The notes under the pieces were generated by a model. That model saw only the letters and a list, made by a program, of their open reading frames with translations. It was not told the origin of the DNA and ran no database searches. Shown here one piece after another: positions 17,809 to 28,160 of a stretch of 64,000 nt of DNA (within the stretch, counting starts at the first letter, position 1; each line of letters starts with the position of its first letter). A program made the position numbers and the translations under genes. The stretch spans positions 124,001-188,000 of the forward strand of contig NZ_JAOQJN010000004.1 in the NCBI RefSeq assembly GCF_025567085.1. Reading direction: 5' to 3'. This DNA is from Bovifimicola ammoniilytica (GTDB taxonomy: Bacteria > Bacillota > Clostridia > Lachnospirales > Lachnospiraceae).

Positions 17809-18936
17809 GTGGAAGATAGAGAAGTATTTATCAAATTAAATCTGCAATATTTTGCTAAAGATGGACCGGGTGGTGAGAAAACTGAACCGGCAACAACTAA
17901 AAAACTTGACGATGCGAGAAAAGAGGGTAATGTAGCCAAAAGTAAAGACATTGTATCAGCGGTTGCACTACTTACATCATTTGTTGTCCTTAAAGTGACA
18001 ATTGGAAATATCGGAACAGGACTGATGAAAATTTATACATTAGCATATAATAGAATAGCATTATTTGCTAATCCCAGAAGCGATGAGATTAATTATAATT
18101 CTGTTGTGTCTATAGCGAAGGATATGGCAATCGAGGGCTTTAAATTAGTAATTCCGATATTTGCATTAATGTTTATTATTGCATTTGTGGGCGATTTAGT
18201 ACAGGTTAAGTGGAAGATAACTGCTAAACCTCTGCAACCTAAGTCAAGTAAGATTAATCCATTAAAGGGCTTTAAGAGAATTTTCTCGATGCAGTCCTTA
18301 GTTAATTTTGCTAAGTCACTTGCACTTGTAATTATCATTTCCTTTGTGGTATTTCAGACGATTAAGACCAAAAGAGGTGTTTTATTAAATCTATATGAGA
18401 TATCGCTACTAGAAGCACTTGGAGTTATAGGCAATCTAGTGTTTTCGCTTGCTATAAAGATTTGTGCAGTTTATCTTATAGTTGGAGTTGCGGACTTCGC
18501 GTATCAGAAGATAAAGTTTAAAAATGATATGATGATGACTAAACAGGAAGTTAAAGATGAGTTCAAAGATGCAGAAGGTGATCCTAAAATAAAAGGTCAG
18601 ATAAAGCAGAGAATGAGGCAGGCTTCTATGAGAAGAATGATGCAGGACTTGCCTAATGCTGACGTTGTAATAACTAACCCTACACATTTCGCTGTTGCAC
18701 TTAAGTATGAATCAGGAAAAAATGAAGCACCTGTGGTACTTGCTAAGGGTGAGGATTATTTAGCACAGAAGATTAAGGAAAAGGCAAGAGAAAATAATAT
18801 TGAAATTGTTGAGAATAAGCCACTTGCAAGAGCATTGTATGCAAATGTCGATGTCGGTCAGGAGATACCTGAAGAATTATATCAGGCAGTTGCAGAAGTA
18901 CTAGCTTATGTATATGGTTTGAAGAATAAAAATTAA
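17809..18936 (+). CDS. flhB: Flagellar export switch protein FlhB
   Basis: The 375-residue protein has the Gram-positive N-terminus (LNLQYFA...GGEKTEPAT), four membrane segments, and a cytoplasmic domain with the self-cleavage motif NPTH at 290-293. Cleavage there lets FlhB switch export from rod/hook to filament substrates when FliK signals. It begins at GTG 17809 next to the fliR stop with GAGGGG upstream. A 114-base AT-rich gap precedes flhA. Confidence 0.97.
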   Translation: MEDREVFIKLNLQYFAKDGPGGEKTEPATTKKLDDARKEGNVAKSKDIVSAVALLTSFVVLKVTIGNIGTGLMKIYTLAYNRIALFANPRSDEINYNSVVSIAKDMAIEGFKLVIPIFALMFIIAFVGDLVQVKWKITAKPLQPKSSKINPLKGFKRIFSMQSLVNFAKSLALVIIISFVVFQTIKTKRGVLLNLYEISLLEALGVIGNLVFSLAIKICAVYLIVGVADFAYQKIKFKNDMMMTKQEVKDEFKDAEGDPKIKGQIKQRMRQASMRRMMQDLPNADVVITNPTHFAVALKYESGKNEAPVVLAKGEDYLAQKIKEKARENNIEIVENKPLARALYANVDVGQEIPEELYQAVAEVLAYVYGLKNKN

Positions 18937-19050
18937 ATAAGAATAGAATTGATTAAAATAAAAGTGATTAAGAAAAATGAAAGTGCTAATTAATTAAAAA
19001 TAGAATTTAATTAGAATGACAATAAAAAAATACGGAAGGAGAGCAAAATT

Positions 19051-21084
19051 GTGAAAAAAACAGATTTAGGCGTTGCACTATATTTATTAGCTGCAATTGT
19101 ATTTATGATTATATCTGTGCCATCAGGACTATTAGATATACTTCTCGCAATAAATATGTTTGTGTCAATGGTAGTTCTTTTCAATGCTTTCTTTTCAAAA
19201 GAACCACTTGATATGTCGGCATTTCCTACGATTTTACTATTGACGACAATATTTAGAATTTCGCTTAATATATCATCTACAAAATTGATTCTTAAAACAG
19301 GTAATCCAGGTAAGGTCGTAACTACATTTGGTAACTTTGTTGGAAAAGGGGATCCAATAATCGGTGTTATTGTTTTCATAATTCTTATAATTGTACAGTT
19401 TATGGTTATTAACAAAGGTTCAGAAAGAGTTGCTGAAGTAACGGCAAGATTTACTCTTGATGCGATGCCAGGTAAACAGATGGCTATTGATGCTGACCTT
19501 AACACAGGTGCAATAAATGATCAACAGGCTAAGGAAAGAAGAGAAAAATTAGCTAAGGAATCAGCATTCTTTGGTTCTATGGACGGTGCTGTTAAGTATG
19601 TAAAGGGAGATGCTACAGCTGGTCTTGTTATAACCTGTGTTAATATCATAGGTGGAATTATTATGGGAATTACAAGAGGTGGAATGAGTGCATCAGATGC
19701 ATTTAACTACTATACGATTATTACAATCGGTGATGGTCTTGTAAGCTCAATTCCGTCTCTTATGATTTCACTTGCAACAGGTATTCTGGTCACAAAATCA
19801 GAGGGAACAGATGAACTTGGTGGAACAGTATTTAAGCAGTTATTTACAACTACAAAAGTATTATATTATGTTGGAGGTGCATTAATATTCTTAGGAATTG
19901 CCACACCCCTTCCATGGTATATATTCGTTACATTTGGTGTAGCAGCAATTATAATCGGTAAGAGAAAGAGCAATATGGAAGAGATTGCCGAAATAGAGAG
20001 TGAAGTTGATGAAAGTGAAGCAGAGGCAGAAGAGATAAGAAAGCCGGAAAATGTTACTTCACTGTTACAGGTTGATCCGATTGAGTTAGAATTCGGTTAT
20101 GGAATAATACCACTTGCTGATGTGAATCAGGGAGGAGATTTGATTGACCGAGTTGTAATGATTAGACGACAGATTGCGTTAGAACTTGGTGCAGTTGTTC
20201 CAATAATAAGATTACGAGATAATATACAGCTTAATCCTAACCAATATATTATTAAGATAAAAGGTATACAGGTAAGTGAAGGAGAGATTCTGTTTGACCA
20301 TTATATGGCAATGAATCCGGGATATGTAGAAGAAGAGATAAGTGGTATTCCGACATTTGAACCATCTTTTCATCTGCCTGCACTTTGGATAACTGAAAGT
20401 CAGCGAGAAAGAGCAGAGACATTAGGATATACGGTTGTAGATCCTCCATCAATAATTGCAACGCATTTGACAGAAGTAGTCAGAAATCATATTGATGAAC
20501 TGCTTACCAGACAAGATGTACAGAATCTTATTAATAATATTAAAGATTCTAATCAGACACTTATTGATGAACTTATTCCTAAGTTATTAAATATCGGCGA
20601 GATACAAAAAGTATTACAGAATCTGTTAAGAGAGGGTATATCTATAAGAGATTTACTTACAATATTAGAGACCCTGGCAGATCATGCGACAGTGACAAGA
20701 GATACAGATGTTCTGACAGAGTATGTAAGACAGAGCTTAAAACGTGCAATTTCTAATAAATTCTTTGTACCTAATGAGGCTACAACTGTTGTTACATTAG
20801 ATCCGAAGATTGAGCAGGATATCATGGCATCCGTTAAACAGTCAGAACAGGGTGCATATATCACACTTGATCCTGAAGAGACTAAGAAGATTATAAAATC
20901 AACAGAAGAAGAAATTAATAAATTAGAGAAGATGGGTAAGGTTGCAATAATCATAACTTCACCTATTGTCAGAATGTATTATAAAAAGTTAACACAGGAT
21001 TATTTTAAAGATTTAGTTGTTGTGTCATACAATGAAATAGAATCAAATGTAGAATTACAGTCAGTTGGGATGGTGAGCATTTAA
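19051..21084 (+). CDS. flhA: Flagellar export gate protein FlhA
   Basis: The 677-residue protein has an N-terminal half with about eight membrane segments and the FHIPEP signature region RFTLDAMPGKQMAIDADLN (from residue 133), then a C-terminal cytoplasmic domain that forms the nonameric ring for chaperone-substrate docking. It starts at GTG 19051 with AAGGAGAG upstream. flhF begins one base after the stop. Confidence 0.97.
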   Translation: MKKTDLGVALYLLAAIVFMIISVPSGLLDILLAINMFVSMVVLFNAFFSKEPLDMSAFPTILLLTTIFRISLNISSTKLILKTGNPGKVVTTFGNFVGKGDPIIGVIVFIILIIVQFMVINKGSERVAEVTARFTLDAMPGKQMAIDADLNTGAINDQQAKERREKLAKESAFFGSMDGAVKYVKGDATAGLVITCVNIIGGIIMGITRGGMSASDAFNYYTIITIGDGLVSSIPSLMISLATGILVTKSEGTDELGGTVFKQLFTTTKVLYYVGGALIFLGIATPLPWYIFVTFGVAAIIIGKRKSNMEEIAEIESEVDESEAEAEEIRKPENVTSLLQVDPIELEFGYGIIPLADVNQGGDLIDRVVMIRRQIALELGAVVPIIRLRDNIQLNPNQYIIKIKGIQVSEGEILFDHYMAMNPGYVEEEISGIPTFEPSFHLPALWITESQRERAETLGYTVVDPPSIIATHLTEVVRNHIDELLTRQDVQNLINNIKDSNQTLIDELIPKLLNIGEIQKVLQNLLREGISIRDLLTILETLADHATVTRDTDVLTEYVRQSLKRAISNKFFVPNEATTVVTLDPKIEQDIMASVKQSEQGAYITLDPEETKKIIKSTEEEINKLEKMGKVAIIITSPIVRMYYKKLTQDYFKDLVVVSYNEIESNVELQSVGMVSI

Positions 21085-21085
21085 G

Positions 21086-22237
21086 ATGATAATCAAAAAG
21101 TTTGTAGCGAATACTGAGCAGGAAGCAGTTATGATGGCTAAAGAGGAAATGGGAAGTAATGCGGTGGTTTTAAATATTAAGACCACTAAACAAAGAGGCT
21201 TTAAACGTCTGTTTAAGAAGGATACAGTAGAGATTACAGCAGCCTTGGAGGATAAGACTACATCATCTATCCCAGTTAGTAGAATAAATATAGCCGTAGA
21301 TGATAATATAGAGAAAGAAGAGAGAAAACCTACTGCCATAGAGGAGAAACTTGATAATCTTCAGTCTATTTTAGAATCAAGAATGGCTAATCCAGAGGAA
21401 AAGGAATTAGATAATGTTAAGACAGAGAAGAATGCCAACATTACATTTATACAGTTAATATATAATCAATTACTTGAAAATGAGGTTGATGAGAAATATA
21501 TTAACCAGATTATTTCTGAAATTGAATCATCATTAAAGAAAGAAAGTAATCTTGATACAATTTTAGCCTCAGTATATCAGAAAATCGTATTGAAAATTGG
21601 AAGTCCTGTTGAGATTTCACTAGAGGATAAAAAGACAAAGATTGCATTTTTCGTTGGACCAACAGGAGTAGGTAAGACTACAACTATAGCTAAGATTGCA
21701 TCAATGTTTAAGTTAGATAAAGAAGCTAAGGTTGCCATGATTACATCTGATACATATAGAATTGCTGCAGTTGAGCAACTTAGAACTTATGCTAATATCT
21801 TAGATGTACCTCTTCAGGTTGTGTATACCATAGAGGAGCTTAACGATGCCATAGATAAATTCAAAGAATATGATTTGATACTTGTAGATACGGCAGGAAG
21901 ATCGCATAAGAATAAGGAGCAGTGTATGGAAATGCTTCATTTTGCAAATGATTGTGTTATTCCTGAAGATTGTACAAAAGAGGTATTTATTGTATTAAGT
22001 GCATCGACTAAATATAAAGATCTGGAAAATATTGTAGATGTATACAGTGAAATAGGCAATTATAATATCATTTTTACAAAATTAGATGAGACATCTGCAT
22101 TTGGTAATATATTAAATATTAAGCTTAAAACGGGGGGCAACTTATCATATGTGACAAGTGGACAGGTTGTACCTGATGATATACGTCTTATAGATGCACA
22201 GAAGATGGCAAAAAGTCTGCTAGGGGGTGTCGAATAA
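21086..22237 (+). CDS. flhF: Flagellar SRP-like GTPase FlhF
   Basis: The 383-residue protein has a variable basic N-terminal region and a C-terminal SRP-type NG domain: P-loop GPTGVGKTT at 191-199 and DTAGR at 268-272. FlhF determines where and how many flagella are built, together with FlhG. It is one base after flhA, and its TAA overlaps the flhG ATG (TAATG). Confidence 0.96.
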   Translation: MIIKKFVANTEQEAVMMAKEEMGSNAVVLNIKTTKQRGFKRLFKKDTVEITAALEDKTTSSIPVSRINIAVDDNIEKEERKPTAIEEKLDNLQSILESRMANPEEKELDNVKTEKNANITFIQLIYNQLLENEVDEKYINQIISEIESSLKKESNLDTILASVYQKIVLKIGSPVEISLEDKKTKIAFFVGPTGVGKTTTIAKIASMFKLDKEAKVAMITSDTYRIAAVEQLRTYANILDVPLQVVYTIEELNDAIDKFKEYDLILVDTAGRSHKNKEQCMEMLHFANDCVIPEDCTKEVFIVLSASTKYKDLENIVDVYSEIGNYNIIFTKLDETSAFGNILNIKLKTGGNLSYVTSGQVVPDDIRLIDAQKMAKSLLGGVE

Positions 22238-23121
22238 TGGATCAGGCACAGAACCTTAGAAATATAGTGAAGAAAAACACAGTTGTAAAGGAAAATGAGA
22301 AGAAGTCAAGAATAATAACTGTTACAAGTGGTAAGGGAGGTGTAGGTAAGACAAGTGTGTCTATTAATCTGGCAATACAGTTTAGGTTACAGGGTAAAAG
22401 TGTCATAATTTTTGATGCTGATTTCGGACTTGCTAATATTGAAGTTATGATTGGAGCTATTCCTAAATATAATCTTTCAGATTTAATATATCGTGGAAAA
22501 GATTTGAATGATATAATAATGAAGGGTCCAATGGATATCGGCTTTATATCTGGTGGCTCAGGTATAAGTGGATTAGGTGACCTTACAAAAGACCAGTTGA
22601 CATATCTTGTATACAAGATTAAAGAATTAGAAAGTATGGCTGATATAATAATTATTGATACAGGTGCAGGGATATCCAGTGCAGTTATGGATTTTGTAGT
22701 TGTTAGTAATGAAGTTATATTAGTTACAACTCCTGAACCAACCTCTATAACAGATTCATATTCACTTCTTAAAGCACTTAATAAACGCGATGATTTTGAC
22801 AAAAGTCAAAATCATATCAAGATAGTGGCAAACAGAGTAAGAAATTATGAAGAGGGTGCTAATCTGTATAATAAATTAAATGTTGTTGTAAATAAGTTTC
22901 TCAACTTTAATATAGAATTTTTAGGAATAATTGAAAATGATGAAAATATGTCAAAAGCAGTAATTCAACAGAAACCGATTTCAATGGCATATCCTAATTC
23001 AAAGGGAGCCAAGTCGTTTAAGAAGATATCAGATACATTGTTAGAGAAGAAGACAACAGATGAGGATGAACAAAAGGGACTTGCGTTTATGCTGTTAGGA
23101 AGATTTAAACGTAAGAAGTGA
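22237..23121 (+). CDS. flhG: MinD-like flagellar number ATPase FlhG
   Basis: The 294-residue protein has the deviant Walker A KGGVGKT at 33-39 and a MinD/ParA fold pattern (IIFDADFGLANIEVMIG; IIIDTGAGISSAVMDF). The N-terminal DQAQNLR peptide is the conserved element that stimulates FlhF GTPase activity. FlhG limits flagellar number and binds FliM/FliY during C-ring assembly. Confidence 0.95.
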   Translation: MDQAQNLRNIVKKNTVVKENEKKSRIITVTSGKGGVGKTSVSINLAIQFRLQGKSVIIFDADFGLANIEVMIGAIPKYNLSDLIYRGKDLNDIIMKGPMDIGFISGGSGISGLGDLTKDQLTYLVYKIKELESMADIIIIDTGAGISSAVMDFVVVSNEVILVTTPEPTSITDSYSLLKALNKRDDFDKSQNHIKIVANRVRNYEEGANLYNKLNVVVNKFLNFNIEFLGIIENDENMSKAVIQQKPISMAYPNSKGAKSFKKISDTLLEKKTTDEDEQKGLAFMLLGRFKRKK

Positions 23122-23131
23122 GGTGAATAGT

Positions 23132-23869
23132 ATGCTTTCGAAGATTGTAACATTAGGAGATAGAATCGAGATAACCAAGTCAGAGAATAGTGAACGAAGA
23201 AAATTAAGTGATGAGAAATCTGTTTTTGACAGACCATTAATCAGCCAGGTATATGATGTTATTGACGAAACACAGTTAAAGATTGCTATGCCTATTGTTG
23301 AAGGCAGAGTAGTTCCACTTGCTGTAAATGGACGTTTTGACATTTGTTTTATAACATCTGGAGGTTTGTATAAGAGCCGTTTTGTGGTACTTGACAGATA
23401 TAAAGAAAATGGTCTGTATGTATTATTAATTGAGTTAGTCTATGAATTAAAAAAATATCAAAGAAGGCAGTATTACAGACTTGAATATACGAAAGATTTC
23501 GAGTATATAGTAATTGACGAAGATACAGAGAAACTGATTATTGAAGATGAGAATATGATTAAAGAGATATTAGACAATAATAAGTTAAAAAAAGGAATTA
23601 TAATAGATATCAGTGGAGGAGGTATAAGATTCGCCTCAAGAGATAAACTAGAAGAAAAGTCAAAGGTTCTGTTAAAATTAGATATATCATTAAGTAATAA
23701 TAAAAAAGTATATGGCATTATGGGAAAAGTTTTGTCTTCAAGAAGTCTGTTAAATGATGAAACAACATATGAACAGAGAATAGAATATATGGAGATTCCA
23801 AATAGTACCAGAGAGACAATTATCAGGTATATATTTGAGCAGGAAAGACTTATGAGACAAAAAAATTAG
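23132..23869 (+). CDS. PilZ-domain c-di-GMP motility brake (YcgR/MotI-like)
   Basis: The 245-residue protein has an N-terminal YcgR-N-like beta domain and a C-terminal PilZ domain. Both c-di-GMP motifs are intact: RxxxR at 112-116 (RQYYR) and DxSxxG at 159-164 (DISGGG). YcgR and B. subtilis MotI (DgrA) bind c-di-GMP and slow or disengage the motor. ATG 23132 has GAGGTGA before it; GTG 23123 is the alternative. Placement between flhG and cheB supports a motor role. Confidence 0.88.
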   Translation: MLSKIVTLGDRIEITKSENSERRKLSDEKSVFDRPLISQVYDVIDETQLKIAMPIVEGRVVPLAVNGRFDICFITSGGLYKSRFVVLDRYKENGLYVLLIELVYELKKYQRRQYYRLEYTKDFEYIVIDEDTEKLIIEDENMIKEILDNNKLKKGIIIDISGGGIRFASRDKLEEKSKVLLKLDISLSNNKKVYGIMGKVLSSRSLLNDETTYEQRIEYMEIPNSTRETIIRYIFEQERLMRQKN

Positions 23870-23905
23870 TTTTCTGCCGAAAGCATCTGGAAATGGAGGC
23901 TTGTA

Positions 23906-24982
23906 ATGCAAAAATATAAAATTTTAATAATTGATGACTCTGCACTTATGAGAAGAGTAATGTCTGATATAATAAACACAGATAATCGTTTTATGGTTGC
24001 GGATATAGCAGTCGACGGTGTTCAGGGATTAGATTTTCTGATTAGAAATAATGGAAAATATGATGTTGTTCTTTTGGATATCAACATGCCTAAGATGAAT
24101 GGACTTGATGTGTTAAAGCGGATTAAGAGATACAATCTTAGGTGTAAGGTCATTATTGTAAGTACATTAGTAAAAGAGGGAGCAACAGAGACAATTCTTG
24201 CACTTGAGGACGGAGCAATTGATTTTGTCCTGAAACCGTCTGATACAAATGGCAGTACAGTAGAAGAATTCAGAAAACGTCTTATAGAGGCAGTGGCAGT
24301 TGCTACAGGTTCAGTTAAAGATGAAGGTAATTCAAGACAAAAGATTATCACAGGAAAAACAAGTGTAACTTCTAAAGTGATTTCAGGTAACGATAAGATA
24401 GTCGCAATAGCCTGTTCCACAGGTGGACCTAAAGCATTAAAAGAAGTGATGCCAATGTTGCCAAAGAATCTGAACGCACCAGTTATAATAGTACAGCACA
24501 TGCCGGCAGGTTTTACAAAGTCATTAGCCGAGAGGTTAAATGAATTAAGTAAGATTGAAGTGACGGAAGCAAAAGATGGTGAACTTTTAAGAAAGGGACA
24601 TGTGTATATAGCACCGGGAGGCTACCAGCTAAGAATTAAAAATGAAAAAGGGTGTGGACATATTGTTAAGATTACAGATGAAGCACCCAGGGAAGGCTTA
24701 AAGCCTTGTGCTAACATAATGTACGAATCACTTTCAGAGACTGCTTATGACAGTGCAATATGTGTTGTACTTACGGGAATGGGTTCAGATGGAACCAAAG
24801 GTATTGAAAAATTGAAACAAAAAAAAGAGGTATATGTAGTTAGCCAGGATGCCAATACAAGTATAGTTTATGGTATGCCAAGGGCAATCATAAATGCAGG
24901 TCTGGCTGATGAAGTATTACCATTAGATGAAGTTGCACAGGCAATAATAAAAAGCGTGGGGGTGCTAAACGATGGACGTTAG
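23906..24982 (+). CDS. cheB: Chemoreceptor methylesterase CheB
   Basis: The 358-residue protein has an N-terminal receiver domain with phosphorylation site Asp58, a linker, and a C-terminal methylesterase/deamidase domain with the catalytic triad Ser171 (ACSTGGPKA), His198 (QHMPAGF) and Asp295 (GMGSDG). It removes methyl groups from receptors for adaptation. No cheR or receptor gene lies in the window. Its end overlaps cheA by 11 bases. Confidence 0.96.
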   Translation: MQKYKILIIDDSALMRRVMSDIINTDNRFMVADIAVDGVQGLDFLIRNNGKYDVVLLDINMPKMNGLDVLKRIKRYNLRCKVIIVSTLVKEGATETILALEDGAIDFVLKPSDTNGSTVEEFRKRLIEAVAVATGSVKDEGNSRQKIITGKTSVTSKVISGNDKIVAIACSTGGPKALKEVMPMLPKNLNAPVIIVQHMPAGFTKSLAERLNELSKIEVTEAKDGELLRKGHVYIAPGGYQLRIKNEKGCGHIVKITDEAPREGLKPCANIMYESLSETAYDSAICVVLTGMGSDGTKGIEKLKQKKEVYVVSQDANTSIVYGMPRAIINAGLADEVLPLDEVAQAIIKSVGVLNDGR

Positions 24983-27026
24983 CCAATATTTAGAGATTTT
25001 TATCGATGAAACAAATGAACATTTACAAAGCCTTAATGAGCAGTTGCTTATTATTGAGAAGGAACCTGAGAATACTGATACTATTAACGAGATATTCAGA
25101 GCAGCACATTCGTTAAAAGGTATGGCAGGTACAATGGGCTATAAGCGTATGCAGAAGCTCACACATCAGATGGAAAATGTATTTTCAGAGATTAGAAATG
25201 GTAAGATGAAAGTCACACCTAATCTTGTAGATGTGTTATTCCAGTGTCTTGATGCCCTTGAAAGTTATCTTGAGATAATTCAGGAGACTGGAGATGAGGG
25301 AGATAACGATAATGAGGCAATTTTAAACCAGTTAGATGCTATTTTGAATGGCGGTGCTCCACAGACAGAGAAGAAAGAAGAAACTGTGACACAGACTGCA
25401 CCTGAGAAGAAGGCTGATGATGGAAAAAAAGAAAAATACAAGGATTTTGTATTTGCAGACTTTGAAAAACATGCAATAGAAGAAGCATTCGAAAAGAAGA
25501 TGAATGTGTATACAATTACTGTATTTGTAGATGAAGCATGCCTTTTAAAAGCCGCAAGAGCATTTTTAGTATTTAAGAACTTAGAGAGCGTTGGTGAGAT
25601 TATTAAATCTAACCCACCTGCACAGGATATAGAAGATGAAAAGTTTGACTTTGATTTCAGTATATGTGTAATTTCAAGTGAATCTCTTGAGAAAGTTCTT
25701 GGAGTTATCAAGAATGTATCAGAGATTAAAGATGCAATCGGTGAGAAGTTAGAAAAACTTCCTGAAGAAACGAAGAATGAAACAGCGGTTGCAGAGAAAA
25801 AAGAAGAAAAGAAAGAGTCAAAAGCTCCTGCCAAGGGAAGCAGTAATAAGCCGGCAACAGGTAAACCTATTGTTAACCGTTCTGTCAGAGTAGATATAGA
25901 GAAACTTGATGTATTGATGAATCTCGTCAGCGAGCTTATCATTGCTAAGAACGGTCTTGTATCACAGAGCGTATCTGATGCAAGCGTTAAATCACAGGCA
26001 TTTAATGAACAGATTGAATACTTAGAGAGAGTTACAACTAATCTTCATGAATCAGTAATGAAAGTCCGTATGATGCCTATTGAGACAGTTACACAGAAAT
26101 TCCCTAGAATGATTAGAGATTTATGTAAGAAACTCAATAAGAATATGGAACTTGTAATGACAGGTGAAGATACAGAGTTAGACAGAACCGTAATCGACGA
26201 AATCGGTGACCCTCTAATGCATTTACTTAGAAATTCAGCTGACCATGGCCTTGAATCACCAGAGAAGCGTGCTGAAAGAGGCAAGCCTGAAGTTGGTATA
26301 ATAAGACTTGATGCATATCAGGATGGTAACAATGTTGTTATTGAAGTTGGTGACGATGGTAATGGTATTGATGTTGAAGCAGTAAGAAATAAAGCTGTTG
26401 AAAAAGGAACCGTTACACCTGAACAGGCAGAACTTATGTCTGATAAAGAGGTAATTGATTTATTATTTAAACCAAGCTTCTCAACAGCGAAGGTTGTTTC
26501 AGATATTTCAGGACGTGGCGTAGGTCTTGATGTTGTTAAGACTAAGATAGAATCACTTGGTGGTGATATTGAAGTTAAGACAGTCTTAGGCGAAGGAAGT
26601 ACATTCGTAATCAGATTACCACTTACATTAGCTATTATTCAGGCATTAATGGTAGAGTTAGGTGATGAAAAATATGCTATTTCATTAGGAGGTATACAGA
26701 CTATCGAAGATATTCCAGTGTCAGAGATTAAGTATGTACAGACTAAGGAAGTAGTCAACTTAAGAGGTACTGTTATACCACTTATAAGATTAGATTCAGT
26801 TTTAGATATCGAACATGCAGAAGATGACGAAAGTCTTACAGTTGTAGTTGTTAAGAAAGGTGATAAACTTGCAGGCCTGGTAGTAGATAAGTTAATCGGA
26901 CAGCAGGAAATCGTTATTAAGTCATTAGGTAAATACATAAGTAATAGCAGCAAGATAATAGGCGGAGCTACGATATTAGGTGATGGCGAAGTTGCCCTTA
27001 TTCTTGATGTTAACACATTATTATAA
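24972..27026 (+). CDS. cheA: Chemotaxis histidine kinase CheA
   Basis: The 684-residue protein has an HPt domain with phospho-accepting His46 (IFRAAHSLKG), a CheY/CheB-binding P2 region at about 155-245, a Lys/Glu/Pro linker, a dimerisation domain from about 300, the ATPase domain with N-box near 409 and the GDDGNGID and GRGVGLDVV loops, and a C-terminal CheW-like domain. Receptors control its kinase activity on CheY and CheB. The start lies inside the end of cheB behind a G-rich ribosome site. Confidence 0.97.
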   Translation: MDVSQYLEIFIDETNEHLQSLNEQLLIIEKEPENTDTINEIFRAAHSLKGMAGTMGYKRMQKLTHQMENVFSEIRNGKMKVTPNLVDVLFQCLDALESYLEIIQETGDEGDNDNEAILNQLDAILNGGAPQTEKKEETVTQTAPEKKADDGKKEKYKDFVFADFEKHAIEEAFEKKMNVYTITVFVDEACLLKAARAFLVFKNLESVGEIIKSNPPAQDIEDEKFDFDFSICVISSESLEKVLGVIKNVSEIKDAIGEKLEKLPEETKNETAVAEKKEEKKESKAPAKGSSNKPATGKPIVNRSVRVDIEKLDVLMNLVSELIIAKNGLVSQSVSDASVKSQAFNEQIEYLERVTTNLHESVMKVRMMPIETVTQKFPRMIRDLCKKLNKNMELVMTGEDTELDRTVIDEIGDPLMHLLRNSADHGLESPEKRAERGKPEVGIIRLDAYQDGNNVVIEVGDDGNGIDVEAVRNKAVEKGTVTPEQAELMSDKEVIDLLFKPSFSTAKVVSDISGRGVGLDVVKTKIESLGGDIEVKTVLGEGSTFVIRLPLTLAIIQALMVELGDEKYAISLGGIQTIEDIPVSEIKYVQTKEVVNLRGTVIPLIRLDSVLDIEHAEDDESLTVVVVKKGDKLAGLVVDKLIGQQEIVIKSLGKYISNSSKIIGGATILGDGEVALILDVNTLL

Positions 27027-27040
27027 TGGGGGTGGCTAAA

Positions 27041-27505
27041 GTGGATACAAACAAATTAGAAACTAAACTTGAAACAAAACAATATATAGTTGTAAATATC
27101 GGTGAAGAACAGTATGGAATAGACATTAGCTATGTAGATAATATAGTTAAGATGCAGAAGATAACAAGAGTTCCAAAGTCACAGAAATATTTCAATGGTG
27201 TAATTAATCTTCGAGGCGAGATAATTCCAATTATGAGCCTTAGAAGAAGATTTGCCTTGGAAGAAGATGTATTTACAGATAAGACAAGAATAATTATTTT
27301 GAAGCCTGAACAGCAGGAACCAATTGGAATAATTGTCGATATGGTTAAGGAAGTTGTTAATTTATCAGAACAGGACGTTGATAAGATGGCAATTGATGCA
27401 CAGGATGAATTGTCTAAATATATCTGTGGAATCGGTAAAAATAACAATAATAATACATTAATTTCATTACTTAATATAAATAATGTAATTGCTGAAAATC
27501 AGTAA
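27041..27505 (+). CDS. cheW: Chemotaxis coupling protein CheW
   Basis: The 154-residue protein is a single CheW domain (YIVVNIGEEQYGIDI; VPKSQKYFNGVINLRGEIIPIM). It couples receptors to CheA. GTG 27041 is chosen because GGGGGTGG lies five bases before it; ATG 27026, which overlaps the cheA stop as TAATG, would add five residues and remains possible. cheC follows after 17 bases. Confidence 0.94.
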   Translation: MDTNKLETKLETKQYIVVNIGEEQYGIDISYVDNIVKMQKITRVPKSQKYFNGVINLRGEIIPIMSLRRRFALEEDVFTDKTRIIILKPEQQEPIGIIVDMVKEVVNLSEQDVDKMAIDAQDELSKYICGIGKNNNNNTLISLLNINNVIAENQ

Positions 27506-27522
27506 GCTGAAGGTGTGGTGTC

Positions 27523-28146
27523 ATGTCAAAAATAGATTTAAACGAATTAAGCTCCATGCAATATGATGTTCTTAAAGAACTTGGTAACATTGGTGCAGGT
27601 AATGCGACAACTGCATTGGCTCAGATGATTAATAAAAAAGTAGACATAGGAGTACCTCATGTGCGACTGGTAGATTTTAATGAAATATCTACTATAATTG
27701 GTTGCGAAGAAAATGTAATGGTAGGCATACTTATTATGTTAAGCGGAGATGTGAATGGTATGATGATGTTTCTGCTAGATGAGGCAATTGCAAAGAATCT
27801 TGTTAATATCTTAATGGGAAGAGAAGATGATAGTCTTAATTTTGATGACATAGAAATGTCCGCAGTAATGGAAATTGGAAATATTATTTCAGGCGCATAC
27901 TTACGTTCATTGTCTGAAATGACTAATTTAAAAATTGATGTATCAGTTCCAATGCTTCAGATTGATATGGCTGGTGCAATATTAAGTGTTCCAGCAATAG
28001 AATTTGGAAAAATAGGAGATAAAGTTCTTCTGATAGAAACAGAATTTGATGAGGCTGCTGATAATAACGAAACTATAAGTGGCTACTATATTCTTGTTCC
28101 TGAACTTGAATCTTATGAGAAAATCTTAGAATCTTTAGGTGTCTAG
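27523..28146 (+). CDS. cheC: CheY-P phosphatase CheC
   Basis: The 207-residue protein has both CheC active sites, E19/N22 (LKELGNIGAGNATTAL) and E117/N120 (VMEIGNIISG). CheC dephosphorylates CheY-P and is stimulated by CheD, encoded 14 bases downstream. With FliY this gives two CheY-P phosphatases, one free and one at the motor, the B. subtilis arrangement. Confidence 0.95.
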   Translation: MSKIDLNELSSMQYDVLKELGNIGAGNATTALAQMINKKVDIGVPHVRLVDFNEISTIIGCEENVMVGILIMLSGDVNGMMMFLLDEAIAKNLVNILMGREDDSLNFDDIEMSAVMEIGNIISGAYLRSLSEMTNLKIDVSVPMLQIDMAGAILSVPAIEFGKIGDKVLLIETEFDEAADNNETISGYYILVPELESYEKILESLGV

Positions 28147-28160
28147 GAGGAAATCAGCAA

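Noticed and set aside
22242..22802. 186-codon minus-strand open frame
   Set aside because: Antisense shadow of flhG.
25280..25942. 220-codon minus-strand open frame, Ser/Phe-rich
   Set aside because: Antisense shadow of the Glu/Lys-rich cheA linker; Ser/Phe richness is the complement of AGA/GAA codons.
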